Positions 16,148 through 25,693 of a stretch of 64,000 bases of DNA are shown here, piece after piece (positions within the stretch are counted from its first letter, which is position 1; every line of letters begins with the position of its first letter). The position numbers and the translations under genes are program-made. The notes under the pieces are model-generated. The model made no database searches, had not been told where the DNA came from, and saw nothing but the letters and a program-made list of their open reading frames with translations. This stretch comes from Sphingomonas citri (GTDB lineage: Bacteria > Pseudomonadota > Alphaproteobacteria > Sphingomonadales > Sphingomonadaceae). The stretch lies in NCBI RefSeq assembly GCF_019429485.1, contig NZ_JAHXZN010000001.1, positions 372,001 through 436,000 of the forward strand, written 5' to 3'.

Positions 16148-17313
16148 TGCGCCACCGGCTCGGTCGCGCCGACCAGCTCGCGCCCGATCAGCATGCGGCG
16201 GATCTCGTTGGTGCCCGCGCCGATGTCGAGCAATTTGGCATCGCGCAGGAAGCGCTCGACCGGCCAGTCCCTGGTATAGCCCGCGCCGCCGAGCGCCTGC
16301 ACCGCCTCACCCGCGACACGGAACGCGCTCTCCGAGGCGAGCAGGATCGCGCCCGCGGCGTCGAAGCGGGTCGTTCGCCCCGCGTCGCAGCTGCGCGCCA
16401 CCGCATAGACGTACGCGCGCGCCGAGTTGAGCGCGACGTACATGTCCGCCACCTTGGCCTGCATGAGCTGGAAGCTGCCGATCGCGCGGCCGAACTGGCG
16501 CCGCTCGCGCAGGTACGGCAGCACCGTGTCGAGGCACGCCTGCATGATACCGAGCTGGATGCCCGCGAGCACGGTGCGCTCATAGTCGAGCCCACTCATC
16601 AGGATGCCCACACCGCCGTTGAGCGGCCCCATCACGTTCGCCTCGGGCACCTCGCAGTCGGCGAACACCAATTCGGCGGTGGGGGACCCGCGCATCCCCA
16701 TCTTGTCGATCTTCTGCCCGATCGAGAAGCCCGGCATGTCCTTCTCGATCAGGAAGGTGGTGATCCCGCGGCTGCCCTCGCCCGTCTTGGCGTAGACCAC
16801 CAACGTGTCGGCAAACGGGGCGTTGGTAATCCAGAACTTCGTCCCGTTGAGCACCCAGCCGCGGTCGCTGCGCCGAGCAGCAAGATTCATCGAGACGACG
16901 TCGGAGCCGGCCCCGGCCTCGGACATGGCGAGGCTGCCGACATGCTCACCCGAGATCAGCTTGGGCAGGAAGCGCGCCTTTTGCTCGGCGTTCGCCCAGC
17001 GGCGGATCTGGTTGACGCACAGGTTGGAATGCGCGCCATAGGAGAGCCCGATCGAGGCCGAGGCGCGCGCCACCTCCTCCTGCGCCACGACATGTTCGAG
17101 ATAGCCCAGCCCGAGCCCGCCGTCGGCCTCGTCCACGGTGATGCCGTGTAGGCCCAGCTCACCCATCGCGGGCCAGAGCTCGGCGCGCGGAAACCAATCC
17201 TCGGCGTCGATCCGCGCGGCGAGCGGGGCGATCTTATCCGCGGCGAAGCGCCGCGTCGTGTCGCGGATCATCTCCGCATTCTCGCCCAGCGCGAAATCGA
17301 AATCGGGCGTCAT
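16144..17313 (-). CDS. ivd: Isovaleryl-CoA dehydrogenase
   Basis: FAD enzyme of the acyl-CoA dehydrogenase family, oxidising isovaleryl-CoA to 3-methylcrotonyl-CoA and passing electrons to ETF and then ETF-QO (a gene for which is at 27571). The motifs [46 protein letters not shown] and the C-terminal [21 protein letters not shown] fit IVD. The ATG at 17313 ([18 protein letters not shown]) gives 389 aa, the usual length, with AGAGGA upstream. It is the first gene of the leucine operon; a REP-like pair (17361-17452) sits just upstream. Confidence 0.92.
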   Translation of the reverse strand: MTPDFDFALGENAEMIRDTTRRFAADKIAPLAARIDAEDWFPRAELWPAMGELGLHGITVDEADGGLGLGYLEHVVAQEEVARASASIGLSYGAHSNLCVNQIRRWANAEQKARFLPKLISGEHVGSLAMSEAGAGSDVVSMNLAARRSDRGWVLNGTKFWITNAPFADTLVVYAKTGEGSRGITTFLIEKDMPGFSIGQKIDKMGMRGSPTAELVFADCEVPEANVMGPLNGGVGILMSGLDYERTVLAGIQLGIMQACLDTVLPYLRERRQFGRAIGSFQLMQAKVADMYVALNSARAYVYAVARSCDAGRTTRFDAAGAILLASESAFRVAGEAVQALGGAGYTRDWPVERFLRDAKLLDIGAGTNEIRRMLIGRELVGATEPVAQ

Positions 17314-17360
17314 GGCCGCATCCTCTACCGTTCGGAAGGATCGCCCGGCCACCTCGATCA

Positions 17361-17452
17361 CTACCCCGGCGGAAGCCGGGGTCCAGGTGGAAGGGCCGAC
17401 GGGTTAGCCGCCAGCGTTCCCCGACTGGGCCCCGGCGTTCGCCGGGGTGGTG
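17361..17452. repeat. REP-like inverted pair, family 'CCCCGGCG..CGCCGGGG-CAGGTG'
   Basis: Left arm CCCCGGCGGAAGCCGGGG followed by TCCAGGTGGAAGG; right arm ACTGGG followed by CCCCGGCGTTCGCCGGGG. The two hairpins face each other across about 45 bp. It occupies the divergent gap between ivd and the LysR gene. Confidence 0.8.
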
Positions 17453-17540
17453 TCCGACGCGATGCGGCGTCCTTCCCTCGTTCGCTCGAGCATAGCCGCG
17501 CCGCGAGACCATCCCAAGTTGAAGCGCACGAACACTTTCC

Positions 17541-17555
17541 ATAGATGGCGTCTAT
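17541..17555. promoter_or_regulatory. T-N11-A palindrome overlapping the LysR start
   Basis: ATAGATGGCGTCTAT is a perfect 5-bp-arm inverted repeat with the T-N11-A spacing used by LysR-type regulators. It contains the first possible ATG (17545) and touches the second (17554). An autoregulatory operator is plausible. Confidence 0.4.
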
Positions 17556-18456
17556 GATCGACCGCTACCTGTTGCGCTACTTCCTCGCGGTGGTCGATCA
17601 GGGTACCTTCTCGCGCGCCGCGTCGCACTGCCGGGTGACGCAGCCGACGCTCTCGGTCGGGATCGCCAAGCTGGAGACGTTGCTCGGCCAGCCGCTGTTC
17701 GAGCGCAGTAGCCGTCGCGTCGCGCTCACCGCGGCCGGCGCGCGGCTGGCCGAGCACGCGCGCCGGATCGAGGCGGGCTTCCTCGCCGCCGAGCAGGCGG
17801 TGAGCGACTCGCCCGCCGCCAAGCTGATCCGGCTCGGCCTGTGCGCCACCTTGCCCGACGCCTGGATCGAGGAAGCCCTGCGCACCGCTGCGGTCGCCGG
17901 CGAGCGGCTCGAGCTGGTCGAGGGGCGCGCCGGCGAGCTGCGCGCCGCGCTCGACCGCGGACGGGTCGACGCGATCGTCGCGCCGCTCGACGCCGCGCTG
18001 CCGCACCGCGCCCTGTTCGACGAGCCCTATGCGATGGCGTTCGCGCGCGACCATCCCTTCGCGGCACGGGTCAGCGTCGAGGCGGAAGAACTCGCCGCCG
18101 AGCCGATGGTGGTGCGACGCCACTGCGAGATGCTGGCCGAGACCAGCCGCTTCTTCACCGCGCGCGGGATCCGCCCGTTCATGGCGGCGCGCACCCACAG
18201 CGACTCGCGCGCGCTCGCCTATGTCCGCGCCGGCCTCGCGACGACGCTGCTCCCCGCCTGCTACGCCGATCCGGCGCTCGCGCTGGTGCCGCTCGCCGGC
18301 TTCGACCAGCGCCGTACTGTCGCGCTCTGCTTCGCGCCGGACAGCCGTGCGCGCGCCGAGGGAAGCGTCGCGCTTGCCCGCATCGGCGATCGTCTGGCGG
18401 AGCTCGGAGCCGCAGCGGGCGCGATGTTTACCATTAATTATCCCACTTCGGCCTAA
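17545..18456 (+). CDS. LysR-family transcriptional regulator
   Basis: A 303-aa regulator. The N-terminal winged helix-turn-helix is clear: LRYFLAVVDQGTFSRAASHCRVTQPTLSVGIAKLE and FERSSRRVALTAAG. The rest is a LysR substrate-binding domain. Two starts are possible, ATG 17545 or ATG 17554 (MIDRYLLRYFLAV, closer to the usual LysR beginning); neither has a good ribosome site. It diverges from the leucine operon and lies 46 bp upstream of a TonB receptor gene on the same strand, so either could be its target. Confidence 0.9.
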   Translation: MASMIDRYLLRYFLAVVDQGTFSRAASHCRVTQPTLSVGIAKLETLLGQPLFERSSRRVALTAAGARLAEHARRIEAGFLAAEQAVSDSPAAKLIRLGLCATLPDAWIEEALRTAAVAGERLELVEGRAGELRAALDRGRVDAIVAPLDAALPHRALFDEPYAMAFARDHPFAARVSVEAEELAAEPMVVRRHCEMLAETSRFFTARGIRPFMAARTHSDSRALAYVRAGLATTLLPACYADPALALVPLAGFDQRRTVALCFAPDSRARAEGSVALARIGDRLAELGAAAGAMFTINYPTSA

Positions 18457-18502
18457 TCGCTCGCCGCTACGGCGCATGCGCCGCATGGGGGGGTGTCTAT
18501 CT

Positions 18503-21238
18503 ATGTCGAAGTCCGCGTTCCTGCTCTCGGCGGCGGTGCTCGCCGGTTTCGCCGCCCCCGCCGCGGCGCAGAACCTGCGCGGGTCCGCCGCCGACGCCAA
18601 GCCGAGCGACGCCAAGTCGGGCGACTCGCCCAACACCGCCGACATCGTCGTCACCGCGACGCGCCGCTCCGAGCGACTGTCGAATGTGCCGATCGCGGTG
18701 TCGGCGTTCGGCCAGGCCGCACTGCAGAACTCGGGCGCGACAGACATCCGCCAGATGACCCAGATCGCGCCGTCGCTGCTGGTCTCGTCGACCGGCTCGG
18801 AGGCGAACGCCGCGGCGCGTATCCGCGGCATCGGCACCGTCGGCGACAACCCCGGCCTCGAGAGCTCGGTCGCGGTCTTCATCGACGGCATCTATCGCAG
18901 CCGCACCGGCGCCGGGCTCAACGACCTCGGCGAGATCGAGCGGATAGAGGTGCTGCGCGGGCCTCAGGGCACGCTCTCAGGGCGCAACTCCTCGGCGGGT
19001 GCGATCAGCATCTACACCAAGCTGCCCGAGTTCAAGTTCGGCGGCTTCGCCGAGGCGACCTATGGCAACTACGACGCGGTGCGCCTGTCGGGCGCGCTGA
19101 CCGGGCCGGTGATCAAGGACCTGCTCGCCTTCCGTGTCGACGGTGTCTACTCGAAGCGCGACGGCTTCCTCCGCGATGTCGTCAACGACACCGATTACAA
19201 CAACCGCGACCGATATTTCGTGCGCGGCCAGCTGCTCTTCACCGTCACGCCCGACCTCGCGATCCGCCTGATCGGCGACTACACCCACCGCGACGAGAAA
19301 TGCTGTGGGGCGGTCTATACCGGCACCGCCGAGACGACCGATCCGACCCCCGGCGTCCCCGGTGACTTCGCCTTCAACGCGAATGGCAACCGCATCACCG
19401 CGATCCTGCGCAGCCTCGGCGGCGTGCTGCCGAGCGAGGGTGATCCGTACAACCGCAAGATCGCCTTCACGCCGGGCCGGGCCTATTCGAACCTCACCAC
19501 CGACGGCGGCATCTCGGCGCGCGTGCGCTGGAACATCGGCGCGACCCAGCTGACCTCGCTGACCGCCTACCGCGAGTATAAGTCCGCCGGCGCGGCCGAC
19601 ATCGACTATGGCAATGTCGACATCGGCTACCGCCCCGATGACGGCAACAACTACCGTCGCTTCAAGACCTTCACGCACGAGAGCCGCTTCTCGGGCTCGA
19701 TCCTCGGCAACAAGCTCGACTGGCTGGTCGGCGGCTATTACGCGCACGAGGACCTCGAGGTCGTCGACAATCTCCGCTTCGGCACGCAGTACGGCGCCTT
19801 CGCCGCGTGCCGCATCGTCGCGACGATCAATCCGCTGGCGGCGCTGCGCAACCCCGCCAACCCGGGTTGCCTCAGCACGGCCGGGCGCGGCGCACTGACC
19901 GGTGCGGTGGGCCCGCAGATCGTCGGCGGGATCGATCGGCTGAGCCGCCTCAACGACCTCGGCAGCCTGCGCGACGTCTACGACCAGACCAGCGAGAACT
20001 GGGCGTTCTTTACGCATAACATCTACAAGCTGACCGACCGGCTCAACGTCACGCTAGGGCTGCGCTACACGCACGAGAGCAAGAGGCTCGCCGCCGCGTT
20101 CAACAACAACAACACGGTCTGCCCGGCGCAGCAGGCCGCGCTCGCACCGCTGCTGCGCAGCACCAACGCGACGCTCCAGTCGCTGGCCGCGGGGATCATC
20201 ACGCTGAGCTGCACCGGCAACTCGACCTCGGCGCTGACCGGCGTCGGGCTCAATGACCGCTTCAAGGAGGGCCAGCTCACCGGCACCGGCGTGGTGTCGT
20301 GGAAGCCGGTCGACAGCACGCTCGTCTATGCCTCCTACGCGAGAGGCTACAAGGCGGGCGGGTACAATCTCGACCGCTCCGACCTGAGCGCGACGGTGTT
20401 CGCGACGCCGACCGCGGCGAGCGCGAGCAACCTGCGCTTCGATCCCGAGACGGTGAACGCCTATGAGCTCGGGCTCAAGTACAGCGCGCACCAGATCACC
20501 GCCAACGTCGCGCTGTACCGCTCGGAGTTCGCCAACTTCCAGCTCAACACCTTCAACGGCACCAACTATATCGTGCAGAACATCGGCGGCTGCGACCAGT
20601 CGCTGAACGGCGCCGATCACGACAACAACTCGGCCACGGGCGCCTGCACCGGCAAGGTCGGCAAGGGCGTGGTCACCCAGGGCGTCGAGCTCGAGCTGGG
20701 CCTCTACCCGGCGCCGGATGTCACGGTTAACCTCGGCTACACGCTCGCCGACGCGAAGTACCAGCGCGATCTCGTCGGCAGCAAGTCGGGCGAGCCGCTC
20801 AACGCGGCGCTGTTCCTGCTGCCCGGCAGCCAGATGTCGAACGCCCCCAAGCACACCGTCACCAGCGCCGTTACGTGGAGCCCGGCGCTGGGCGGCGGCG
20901 GGTTGACCGGCCTATTCTACGTCGATGGCCGTCTGACCAGCGACTATAATACCGGCTCGGATCTGTTCGTGGAGAAGGCGCAGGACGGGTTCTTCGTGAT
21001 GAACATGCGCCTCGGCGTGCGCGGCCCCGAGCAGCGCTGGGCCGTGGAGTTCTGGGCGCAGAACCTGCTCGACGCGGATTATCAGCAGGTCGCGTTCAAC
21101 CTGCCGTTCCAGGGCGCGGGCAGCCGCTCGCAGGTGCAGGCCTTCGGCGCGCCGTCCTTCGCCACGGGCAACGCGCTGTTCGGCGCCTTCCTCGCCGAGC
21201 CGCGCACCTATGGGGTGACGCTGCGCTCGCGCTTCTGA
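18503..21238 (+). CDS. TonB-dependent outer-membrane receptor
   Basis: A 911-aa beta-barrel receptor for active uptake of an unidentified ligand. The signal peptide ends AAPAAAQ. Then comes the plug with ADIVVTATRRSERLSNVPIAV, APSLLVSSTG, IRGIGTVGDNPG and VLRGPQGTLSGRNSSAGAI, and a barrel whose last strand ends TYGVTLRSRF with terminal Phe. This is the CirA/FecA-like type with many paralogs in sphingomonads. The start MSKSAFLLSA at 18503 is the only one that gives a signal peptide. The upstream LysR gene may control it. Convergent with the GST gene. Confidence 0.92.
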   Translation: MSKSAFLLSAAVLAGFAAPAAAQNLRGSAADAKPSDAKSGDSPNTADIVVTATRRSERLSNVPIAVSAFGQAALQNSGATDIRQMTQIAPSLLVSSTGSEANAAARIRGIGTVGDNPGLESSVAVFIDGIYRSRTGAGLNDLGEIERIEVLRGPQGTLSGRNSSAGAISIYTKLPEFKFGGFAEATYGNYDAVRLSGALTGPVIKDLLAFRVDGVYSKRDGFLRDVVNDTDYNNRDRYFVRGQLLFTVTPDLAIRLIGDYTHRDEKCCGAVYTGTAETTDPTPGVPGDFAFNANGNRITAILRSLGGVLPSEGDPYNRKIAFTPGRAYSNLTTDGGISARVRWNIGATQLTSLTAYREYKSAGAADIDYGNVDIGYRPDDGNNYRRFKTFTHESRFSGSILGNKLDWLVGGYYAHEDLEVVDNLRFGTQYGAFAACRIVATINPLAALRNPANPGCLSTAGRGALTGAVGPQIVGGIDRLSRLNDLGSLRDVYDQTSENWAFFTHNIYKLTDRLNVTLGLRYTHESKRLAAAFNNNNTVCPAQQAALAPLLRSTNATLQSLAAGIITLSCTGNSTSALTGVGLNDRFKEGQLTGTGVVSWKPVDSTLVYASYARGYKAGGYNLDRSDLSATVFATPTAASASNLRFDPETVNAYELGLKYSAHQITANVALYRSEFANFQLNTFNGTNYIVQNIGGCDQSLNGADHDNNSATGACTGKVGKGVVTQGVELELGLYPAPDVTVNLGYTLADAKYQRDLVGSKSGEPLNAALFLLPGSQMSNAPKHTVTSAVTWSPALGGGGLTGLFYVDGRLTSDYNTGSDLFVEKAQDGFFVMNMRLGVRGPEQRWAVEFWAQNLLDADYQQVAFNLPFQGAGSRSQVQAFGAPSFATGNALFGAFLAEPRTYGVTLRSRF

Positions 21239-21298
21239 GCTATGCTGCGCGCCGGCGCGGTCAGGGTGCAGACTACCCGACCCGCGCCGCCCGTCCGC

Positions 21299-21952
21299 TC
21301 ACCGCGCATAAGCATAGGGTCCGCCGCGTTCGAGTGCGCGCTGATACGCCGGCCGGGCGTGGATCGTCGCGAGCCACGCCACGGTCGCCGGCCGCGACTC
21401 ACCCAGCCCGGCACGATGGCGCGCCGCCTCGAGCGGGAAGCTCATCATGATGTCCGCAGCGGTGAAGGCCTCGCCGGCGAACCACGGCCGCTGCGCCAGT
21501 TCCGCCTCGACGAAATCGAGGTGGCGGTCGATCATCGGCTGCACCCGCGCGACCGCGCGCTTGCCGATCAGCGGCAGCCGCGAGAGCACCAGCTTGAGCA
21601 GCAGCGGCGGCATCATCGATCCCTCGGCATAATGGAGCCAGAAGCGGTAACGCAGCGCGTCGTCGCGTCTCGTCGGGGCGCCGAGCCTTCCGTCGGCCCG
21701 ATCGACGAGATACTCGACGATCGCGCCGGTCTCCGCCACCACGCGACCGCGCTCGCCCGCCGCGGCACCGTCGCGGTCCTCGATCACCGGTGACTTGCCG
21801 AGCGGATGGACGCGGCGCAGCTCGGGCGGCGCGAGCATCGTCTTGGGATCGCGTGCGTAGCGCTCCACCTCATAGGCGAGCCCGAGTTCTTCCAACAGCC
21901 ACAGCACCCGCTGCGAGCGCGAGTTCTCGAGATGATGGACGACGATCGTCAT
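21299..21952 (-). CDS. Glutathione S-transferase family protein
   Basis: A 217-aa cytoplasmic GST. Its N-terminal thioredoxin fold has HHLENSRSQRVLWLLEELGL (the catalytic Ser region), KSPVIED and ETGAIVEYL for glutathione binding; the C-terminal helical domain has WFAGEAFTAADIMMSFPL. The ATG at 21952 overlaps the methyltransferase stop (ATGA), so the two are co-transcribed. The substrate is unknown. Confidence 0.9.
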   Translation of the reverse strand: MTIVVHHLENSRSQRVLWLLEELGLAYEVERYARDPKTMLAPPELRRVHPLGKSPVIEDRDGAAAGERGRVVAETGAIVEYLVDRADGRLGAPTRRDDALRYRFWLHYAEGSMMPPLLLKLVLSRLPLIGKRAVARVQPMIDRHLDFVEAELAQRPWFAGEAFTAADIMMSFPLEAARHRAGLGESRPATVAWLATIHARPAYQRALERGGPYAYAR

Positions 21953-22818
21953 GACGGCTTCCCTGCGCGCGCGACCCAGATCCAGATCGCTGCGGTGAAC
22001 GCGACCGTGCCCTCGCGTATCCGCGCGGCGAGAGCGGCCACGATCCGACGCTCGATCGCCGCCCGCTCGTCCGGCGCCGCGGCGGCGAGTGCCGAGGCAG
22101 CCGGGCCGATGCGGCGGAAGAAGGCCAGCGCGTCGGCGATCGGATCGTCTCCGGCGCCGACCACGTAGCGGACGTCGTGGCGGGTGGCGGTCGCGCCGAT
22201 CCAGCCCGCGGCGGCGAGGACGTTCTGCGTCAGCGCATGATCGGCCAGTCCGAACGGCCCGGGCGCGTAGGCCCCGGTAGATCGGGGTAAGACGCCGACC
22301 GCGGCGTCGAGCGCGGTGGCCCAGTCGTTCTCCTCGCGCGCCCGGAAGCACGAGAAGACGAGCGACGCGCCCGGTCGTGCCGCGCGCGCCATCGCCGCGA
22401 AGGAGGTGACGGGATCGTCGAAGAACATCACGCCGTGGCGCGAGACGATGAGGTCCAACGGGGCGAGTGTCGGCAAGAGAGCCGCGGCGTCACCGACGAG
22501 GAAATCGACCCCGCGATCACCCCCGGCACCGCGGACGGTGTGAGGAGCGACGACAGCGGCACGTTCCCGCGCGATCGCAGTGAGCGGCGCGGCGAGGTCG
22601 ATCCCTGTCACATGCAGCCCCGGACGCGCTGCCGCGAGTGCCAGCGCGGTGCTCCCGACGCCGCAGCCAACGTCCGCCGCAATCCCGTTCTCCGGCGCGA
22701 CCGCGACGATTGCGTCGTCCAGGAGCCTGGCCACGTCGCCGAAGGCGCGCTCGGTGCGCCGCCACTCCGCCGCCCAGGTCGCCCCGACGCGCGCGCTCCA
22801 GTCCCCGCCCGACGTCAT
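21949..22818 (-). CDS. Class I SAM-dependent methyltransferase
   Basis: A 289-aa Rossmann methyltransferase. Motif I ADVGCGVGSTALALA at about 48-62 and the acidic loop VTGIDLAAPL bind SAM; DLIVSRHGVMFFDDP is motif IV. The domain resembles the Methyltransf_25/11 families, whose substrates are varied. No specific substrate can be assigned. It is coupled with the GST gene downstream. The 135 bp between its start and the recA stop hold nothing clear. Confidence 0.85.
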   Translation of the reverse strand: MTSGGDWSARVGATWAAEWRRTERAFGDVARLLDDAIVAVAPENGIAADVGCGVGSTALALAAARPGLHVTGIDLAAPLTAIARERAAVVAPHTVRGAGGDRGVDFLVGDAAALLPTLAPLDLIVSRHGVMFFDDPVTSFAAMARAARPGASLVFSCFRAREENDWATALDAAVGVLPRSTGAYAPGPFGLADHALTQNVLAAAGWIGATATRHDVRYVVGAGDDPIADALAFFRRIGPAASALAAAAPDERAAIERRIVAALAARIREGTVAFTAAIWIWVARAGKPS

Positions 22819-22953
22819 CGGTCAGTCCCCTGCGCACCGCGATCGATGGGCGGCCGCGGAGACGGACGCCCGATCACCACGTGCCGGCCGCGACCAGATC
22901 GCCCGACCCGCCGCCCGCGCGGTCGCCGCCGCCCCGCTTGGAAGGCGAGCGGC

Positions 22954-24027
22954 TCAGACGTCGTCGTCCTCGCTCGGTCCGGCCATCATGCCGTCGGCGA
23001 CCTGCTCGGTCCGCGCGCGGATCGCCTTTTCCAGCCGCTGCATCATCTCGGGGTTCTCGCGCAGGAAGGTCTTGGCGTTCTCGCGCCCCTGCCCGATCCG
23101 CACCGAGTCATAGGAGAACCAAGCGCCCGACTTCTCGACCAGCCCGGCCTTCACCCCGATGTCGAGGATCTCGCCGATCTTAGAGATGCCCTCGCCATAC
23201 ATGATGTCGAACTCGACCTGCTTGAACGGTGGCGCGACCTTGTTCTTGACCACCTTCACGCGGGTGGCGTTGCCGATCACCTCGTCGCGGTCCTTGATCG
23301 CACCGGTGCGGCGGATGTCGAGCCGGACCGAGGCGTAGAATTTCAGCGCGTTGCCGCCCGTCGTCGTCTCCGGGTTGCCGTACATCACGCCGATCTTCAT
23401 GCGCAGCTGGTTGATGAAGATCACCATGCAGCGCGAGCGGCTGATCGAGCCGGTGAGCTTGCGCAGCGACTGCGACATCAGCCGCGCCTGCAGGCCGACG
23501 TGGCTGTCGCCCATCTCGCCCTCGATCTCGGCGCGCGGCACCAGCGCGGCGACCGAGTCGACCACCAGCACGTCGATCGCGTTGGAGCGCACCAGCGTGT
23601 CCGTGATCTCGAGCGCCTGCTCGCCGGTATCGGGCTGCGACACGATCAGCTCGTCGATGTTGACGCCCAGCTTCTTGGCATAGACCGGGTCGAGCGCGTG
23701 CTCGGCGTCGACGAAGGCGGCGGTGCCACCGTTCTTCTGCGCCTCGGCGATCACGTGGAGCGCCAGCGTCGTCTTGCCCGAGCTCTCCGGCCCATACACC
23801 TCGATCACGCGGCCGCGCGGCAGTCCGCCGACGCCCAGCGCGATGTCGAGCCCGAGCGAGCCGGTCGAGATCGCCTCGACCTGCATCGTCTCCTTCTGCC
23901 CGAGCTTCATCGCCGAGCCCTTGCCGAAGGCGCGGTCGATCTGTGCCAGCGCGGCGTCGAGCGCCTTCTGACGGTCTGCGTTCGCGGTAGCCATGCCGGT
24001 ATCGATCACCTGAAGTTTGGCGGCCAT
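22954..24027 (-). CDS. recA: Recombinase A
   Basis: DNA-dependent ATPase that forms filaments on single-stranded DNA, drives homologous recombination and triggers LexA self-cleavage. The 357-aa protein has Walker A GPESSGKT at 79-86, [32 protein letters not shown] and the L2 region [17 protein letters not shown]. The acidic C-terminus PSEDDDV is typical. It is single-gene and preceded by an SOS box overlapping the promoter. Confidence 0.98.
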   Translation of the reverse strand: MAAKLQVIDTGMATANADRQKALDAALAQIDRAFGKGSAMKLGQKETMQVEAISTGSLGLDIALGVGGLPRGRVIEVYGPESSGKTTLALHVIAEAQKNGGTAAFVDAEHALDPVYAKKLGVNIDELIVSQPDTGEQALEITDTLVRSNAIDVLVVDSVAALVPRAEIEGEMGDSHVGLQARLMSQSLRKLTGSISRSRCMVIFINQLRMKIGVMYGNPETTTGGNALKFYASVRLDIRRTGAIKDRDEVIGNATRVKVVKNKVAPPFKQVEFDIMYGEGISKIGEILDIGVKAGLVEKSGAWFSYDSVRIGQGRENAKTFLRENPEMMQRLEKAIRARTEQVADGMMAGPSEDDDV

Positions 24028-24081
24028 TGCCGTGGACCCTTTCGCTAGAGCAACCGCGCGTCGCGTTCAACGCACGGCGTT

Positions 24082-24119
24082 CTTGTATTCTCTTTGTTCC
24101 GCGAGAACAAGTAGGGAAC
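24082..24119 (-). promoter_or_regulatory. recA promoter with alphaproteobacterial SOS (LexA) box
   Basis: On the minus strand GTTC-CCTACTT-GTTC (24119-24105) is an exact GTTC-N7-GTTC LexA site, the known alphaproteobacterial form. Its second half is part of a -35 box TTGTTC (24110-24105), followed by a 17-base spacer and -10 TACAAG (24087-24082). LexA bound here would block RNA polymerase. Confidence 0.85.
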
Positions 24120-24131
24120 TATGCCGCGATA

Positions 24132-24839
24132 TCAAGCCTTGTCGCGATAGTGCGCGACCCCGGCGGCGAAGCGCGCGCTGGCGAAGCAACCCTCGAAGGC
24201 GGCGTCGAGCGACTCGTCGAGCGGGTCGTCGAGCGTCCGCTTGAGCAGCCACAGCGCGGTCTCGTCGTTGCGCACGATGTCGTCGATCACCTTGGCGGCG
24301 TCGCCGATCATGTCGACCAGCCCGATCCGGAGCGCCTCGGCCGAGTCGATCGATGTGGCGGTGAACAGCAGCCGCGCCGCCTGCGCGCGCCCGACGCGCT
24401 GCGCCAACCGCGCGACGTCGCCGACCGGATAGCCGATCCCGAGCCGTGCCGGCGGGAGCCCGAAGCGTGCGGCGGGCGAGGCGACGATGAGGTCGCAACC
24501 GAGCGCCAGCGCGACGCCCGCACCGAAGCAGGCACCCTCTACCGCCGCCACCGTCGGTATCGACAGCCCGGCCAGTTCACCCACGGCATCCTCCAGCGCG
24601 ACGCGGAACGCGGTTCGCGCCTCGACATCGTCGACCAGTCGCGCGAGGTCGGCGAGGTCGGCGCCCGCGCAGAACACGCCCGGCACCATGGAGCGCAGCA
24701 GCAGCGCGCGCACGCTGCTCGGGATCGTCCGGATGCTGGCCGCGAGCGCCTGCCACGCGCCGGTCGGCAGCGCGTTGCGCGCGTCGGGCCGCTCGAGCGA
24801 GATGACCGCGACATGGTCGAGGATCTTGAGCGCGATCAT
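24132..24839 (-). CDS. Enoyl-CoA hydratase/isomerase family protein
   Basis: A 235-aa crotonase-fold protein. It has VAVISLERPDARNALPTGAW, FCAGADLADLAR and the oxyanion-hole stretch VEGACFGAGVALALGCDLIVA. The usual catalytic Glu pair of true hydratases is not obvious around GLPPARLGIGYP, so the reaction is unsure. It is coupled to ispE by an ATGA overlap. It might serve fatty-acid or branched-chain acyl-CoA catabolism, including the hydration step missing from the leucine operon (inference). Confidence 0.82.
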   Translation of the reverse strand: MIALKILDHVAVISLERPDARNALPTGAWQALAASIRTIPSSVRALLLRSMVPGVFCAGADLADLARLVDDVEARTAFRVALEDAVGELAGLSIPTVAAVEGACFGAGVALALGCDLIVASPAARFGLPPARLGIGYPVGDVARLAQRVGRAQAARLLFTATSIDSAEALRIGLVDMIGDAAKVIDDIVRNDETALWLLKRTLDDPLDESLDAAFEGCFASARFAAGVAHYRDKA

Positions 24840-25693
24840 GCCACCGAGGTCGCGAGCTGCCACCAGGCCGGGTGCCGCGCGGCGATCGCGGCCGCGGCGG
24901 TGTCGCGCGCCGCGCCGTCGTCGAACAGCGCGAAACAGGTGGCGCCGGAGCCGGACATGCGCGCCAGGATAACGCCCCCCTGTTGCCGCAGTGCTTCGAG
25001 CAGATCGCGCACGGCGGGGGCGATCGCCTCGGCGGCGGGCTGGAGGTCGTTGCGCCCCGCCAGCGCCAGCGCCAGCGTGCCGCCGTCGCCGATCGCGCCG
25101 CGGTCCACACCGTCCCACCGCGCGAACACCGCCGCGGTAGAGACCTTCTCGAGGGGGTTGACGAGCAGCGCCGGGCAATCGCCCAGACCCGCGATCGGCA
25201 CCAGATCGTCGCCGCGCCCGGTGCCCAGCGCGGCGCGGCCGAGCAGGCAGGCGGGCACGTCGGCGCCGAGCGCGCGCGCGACCGCGTCCAACCGGGCGTC
25301 GTCACCGGCGACACCATGATGCCGCGCGAGCGCGCGCAGCGTCGCCGCGGCATCGGCCGAGCCGCCGCCGATCCCCGAGGCGACCGGCAGCCTCTTGTCG
25401 AGCATGATCGCGTAGCGCCCGTCCACGCCGAAAACCGCCCGGAAGGCGGTGACCGCGCGGACGATAAGATTGTCGGCATCGTCGCCGATCACCGCCGCGA
25501 AGGGGCCGGTGACGGTGAAGCTGTCGCGTTCGGCCGGTGCCAGCGTCACCACGTCCCCGTCGCGCGCGAAGGCGAACAGCGTCTCCAGCGCGTGGTAGCC
25601 GTCTGCGCGGCGCGCGCGGACATGGAGTGCGAGGTTGAGCTTGGCCGGCGCCGGCTCGACCAGCACCGTAGCGTCCACCGTCGGCGCGCTCAC
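24836..25693 (-). CDS. ispE: 4-diphosphocytidyl-2-C-methyl-D-erythritol kinase
   Basis: ATP-dependent kinase of the MEP isoprenoid pathway, cytoplasmic. The GHMP-kinase motif PVASGIGGGSADAAATLRAL is present, the N-terminus has AKLNLALHVRARRADGYHAL, and the C-terminal ILARMSGSGATCFALF is the third GHMP motif. At 285 aa it is normal length. It begins with GTG at 25693, overlapping the TPR gene stop (GTGA), and its own stop overlaps the hydratase start. Confidence 0.95.
   Translation of the reverse strand: MSAPTVDATVLVEPAPAKLNLALHVRARRADGYHALETLFAFARDGDVVTLAPAERDSFTVTGPFAAVIGDDADNLIVRAVTAFRAVFGVDGRYAIMLDKRLPVASGIGGGSADAAATLRALARHHGVAGDDARLDAVARALGADVPACLLGRAALGTGRGDDLVPIAGLGDCPALLVNPLEKVSTAAVFARWDGVDRGAIGDGGTLALALAGRNDLQPAAEAIAPAVRDLLEALRQQGGVILARMSGSGATCFALFDDGAARDTAAAAIAARHPAWWQLATSVA

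Noticed and set aside
11759..17313. The leucine operon as a horizontally acquired island
   Set aside because: Base composition and codon use look like the surroundings, and no integrase, tRNA junction or transposase is present.
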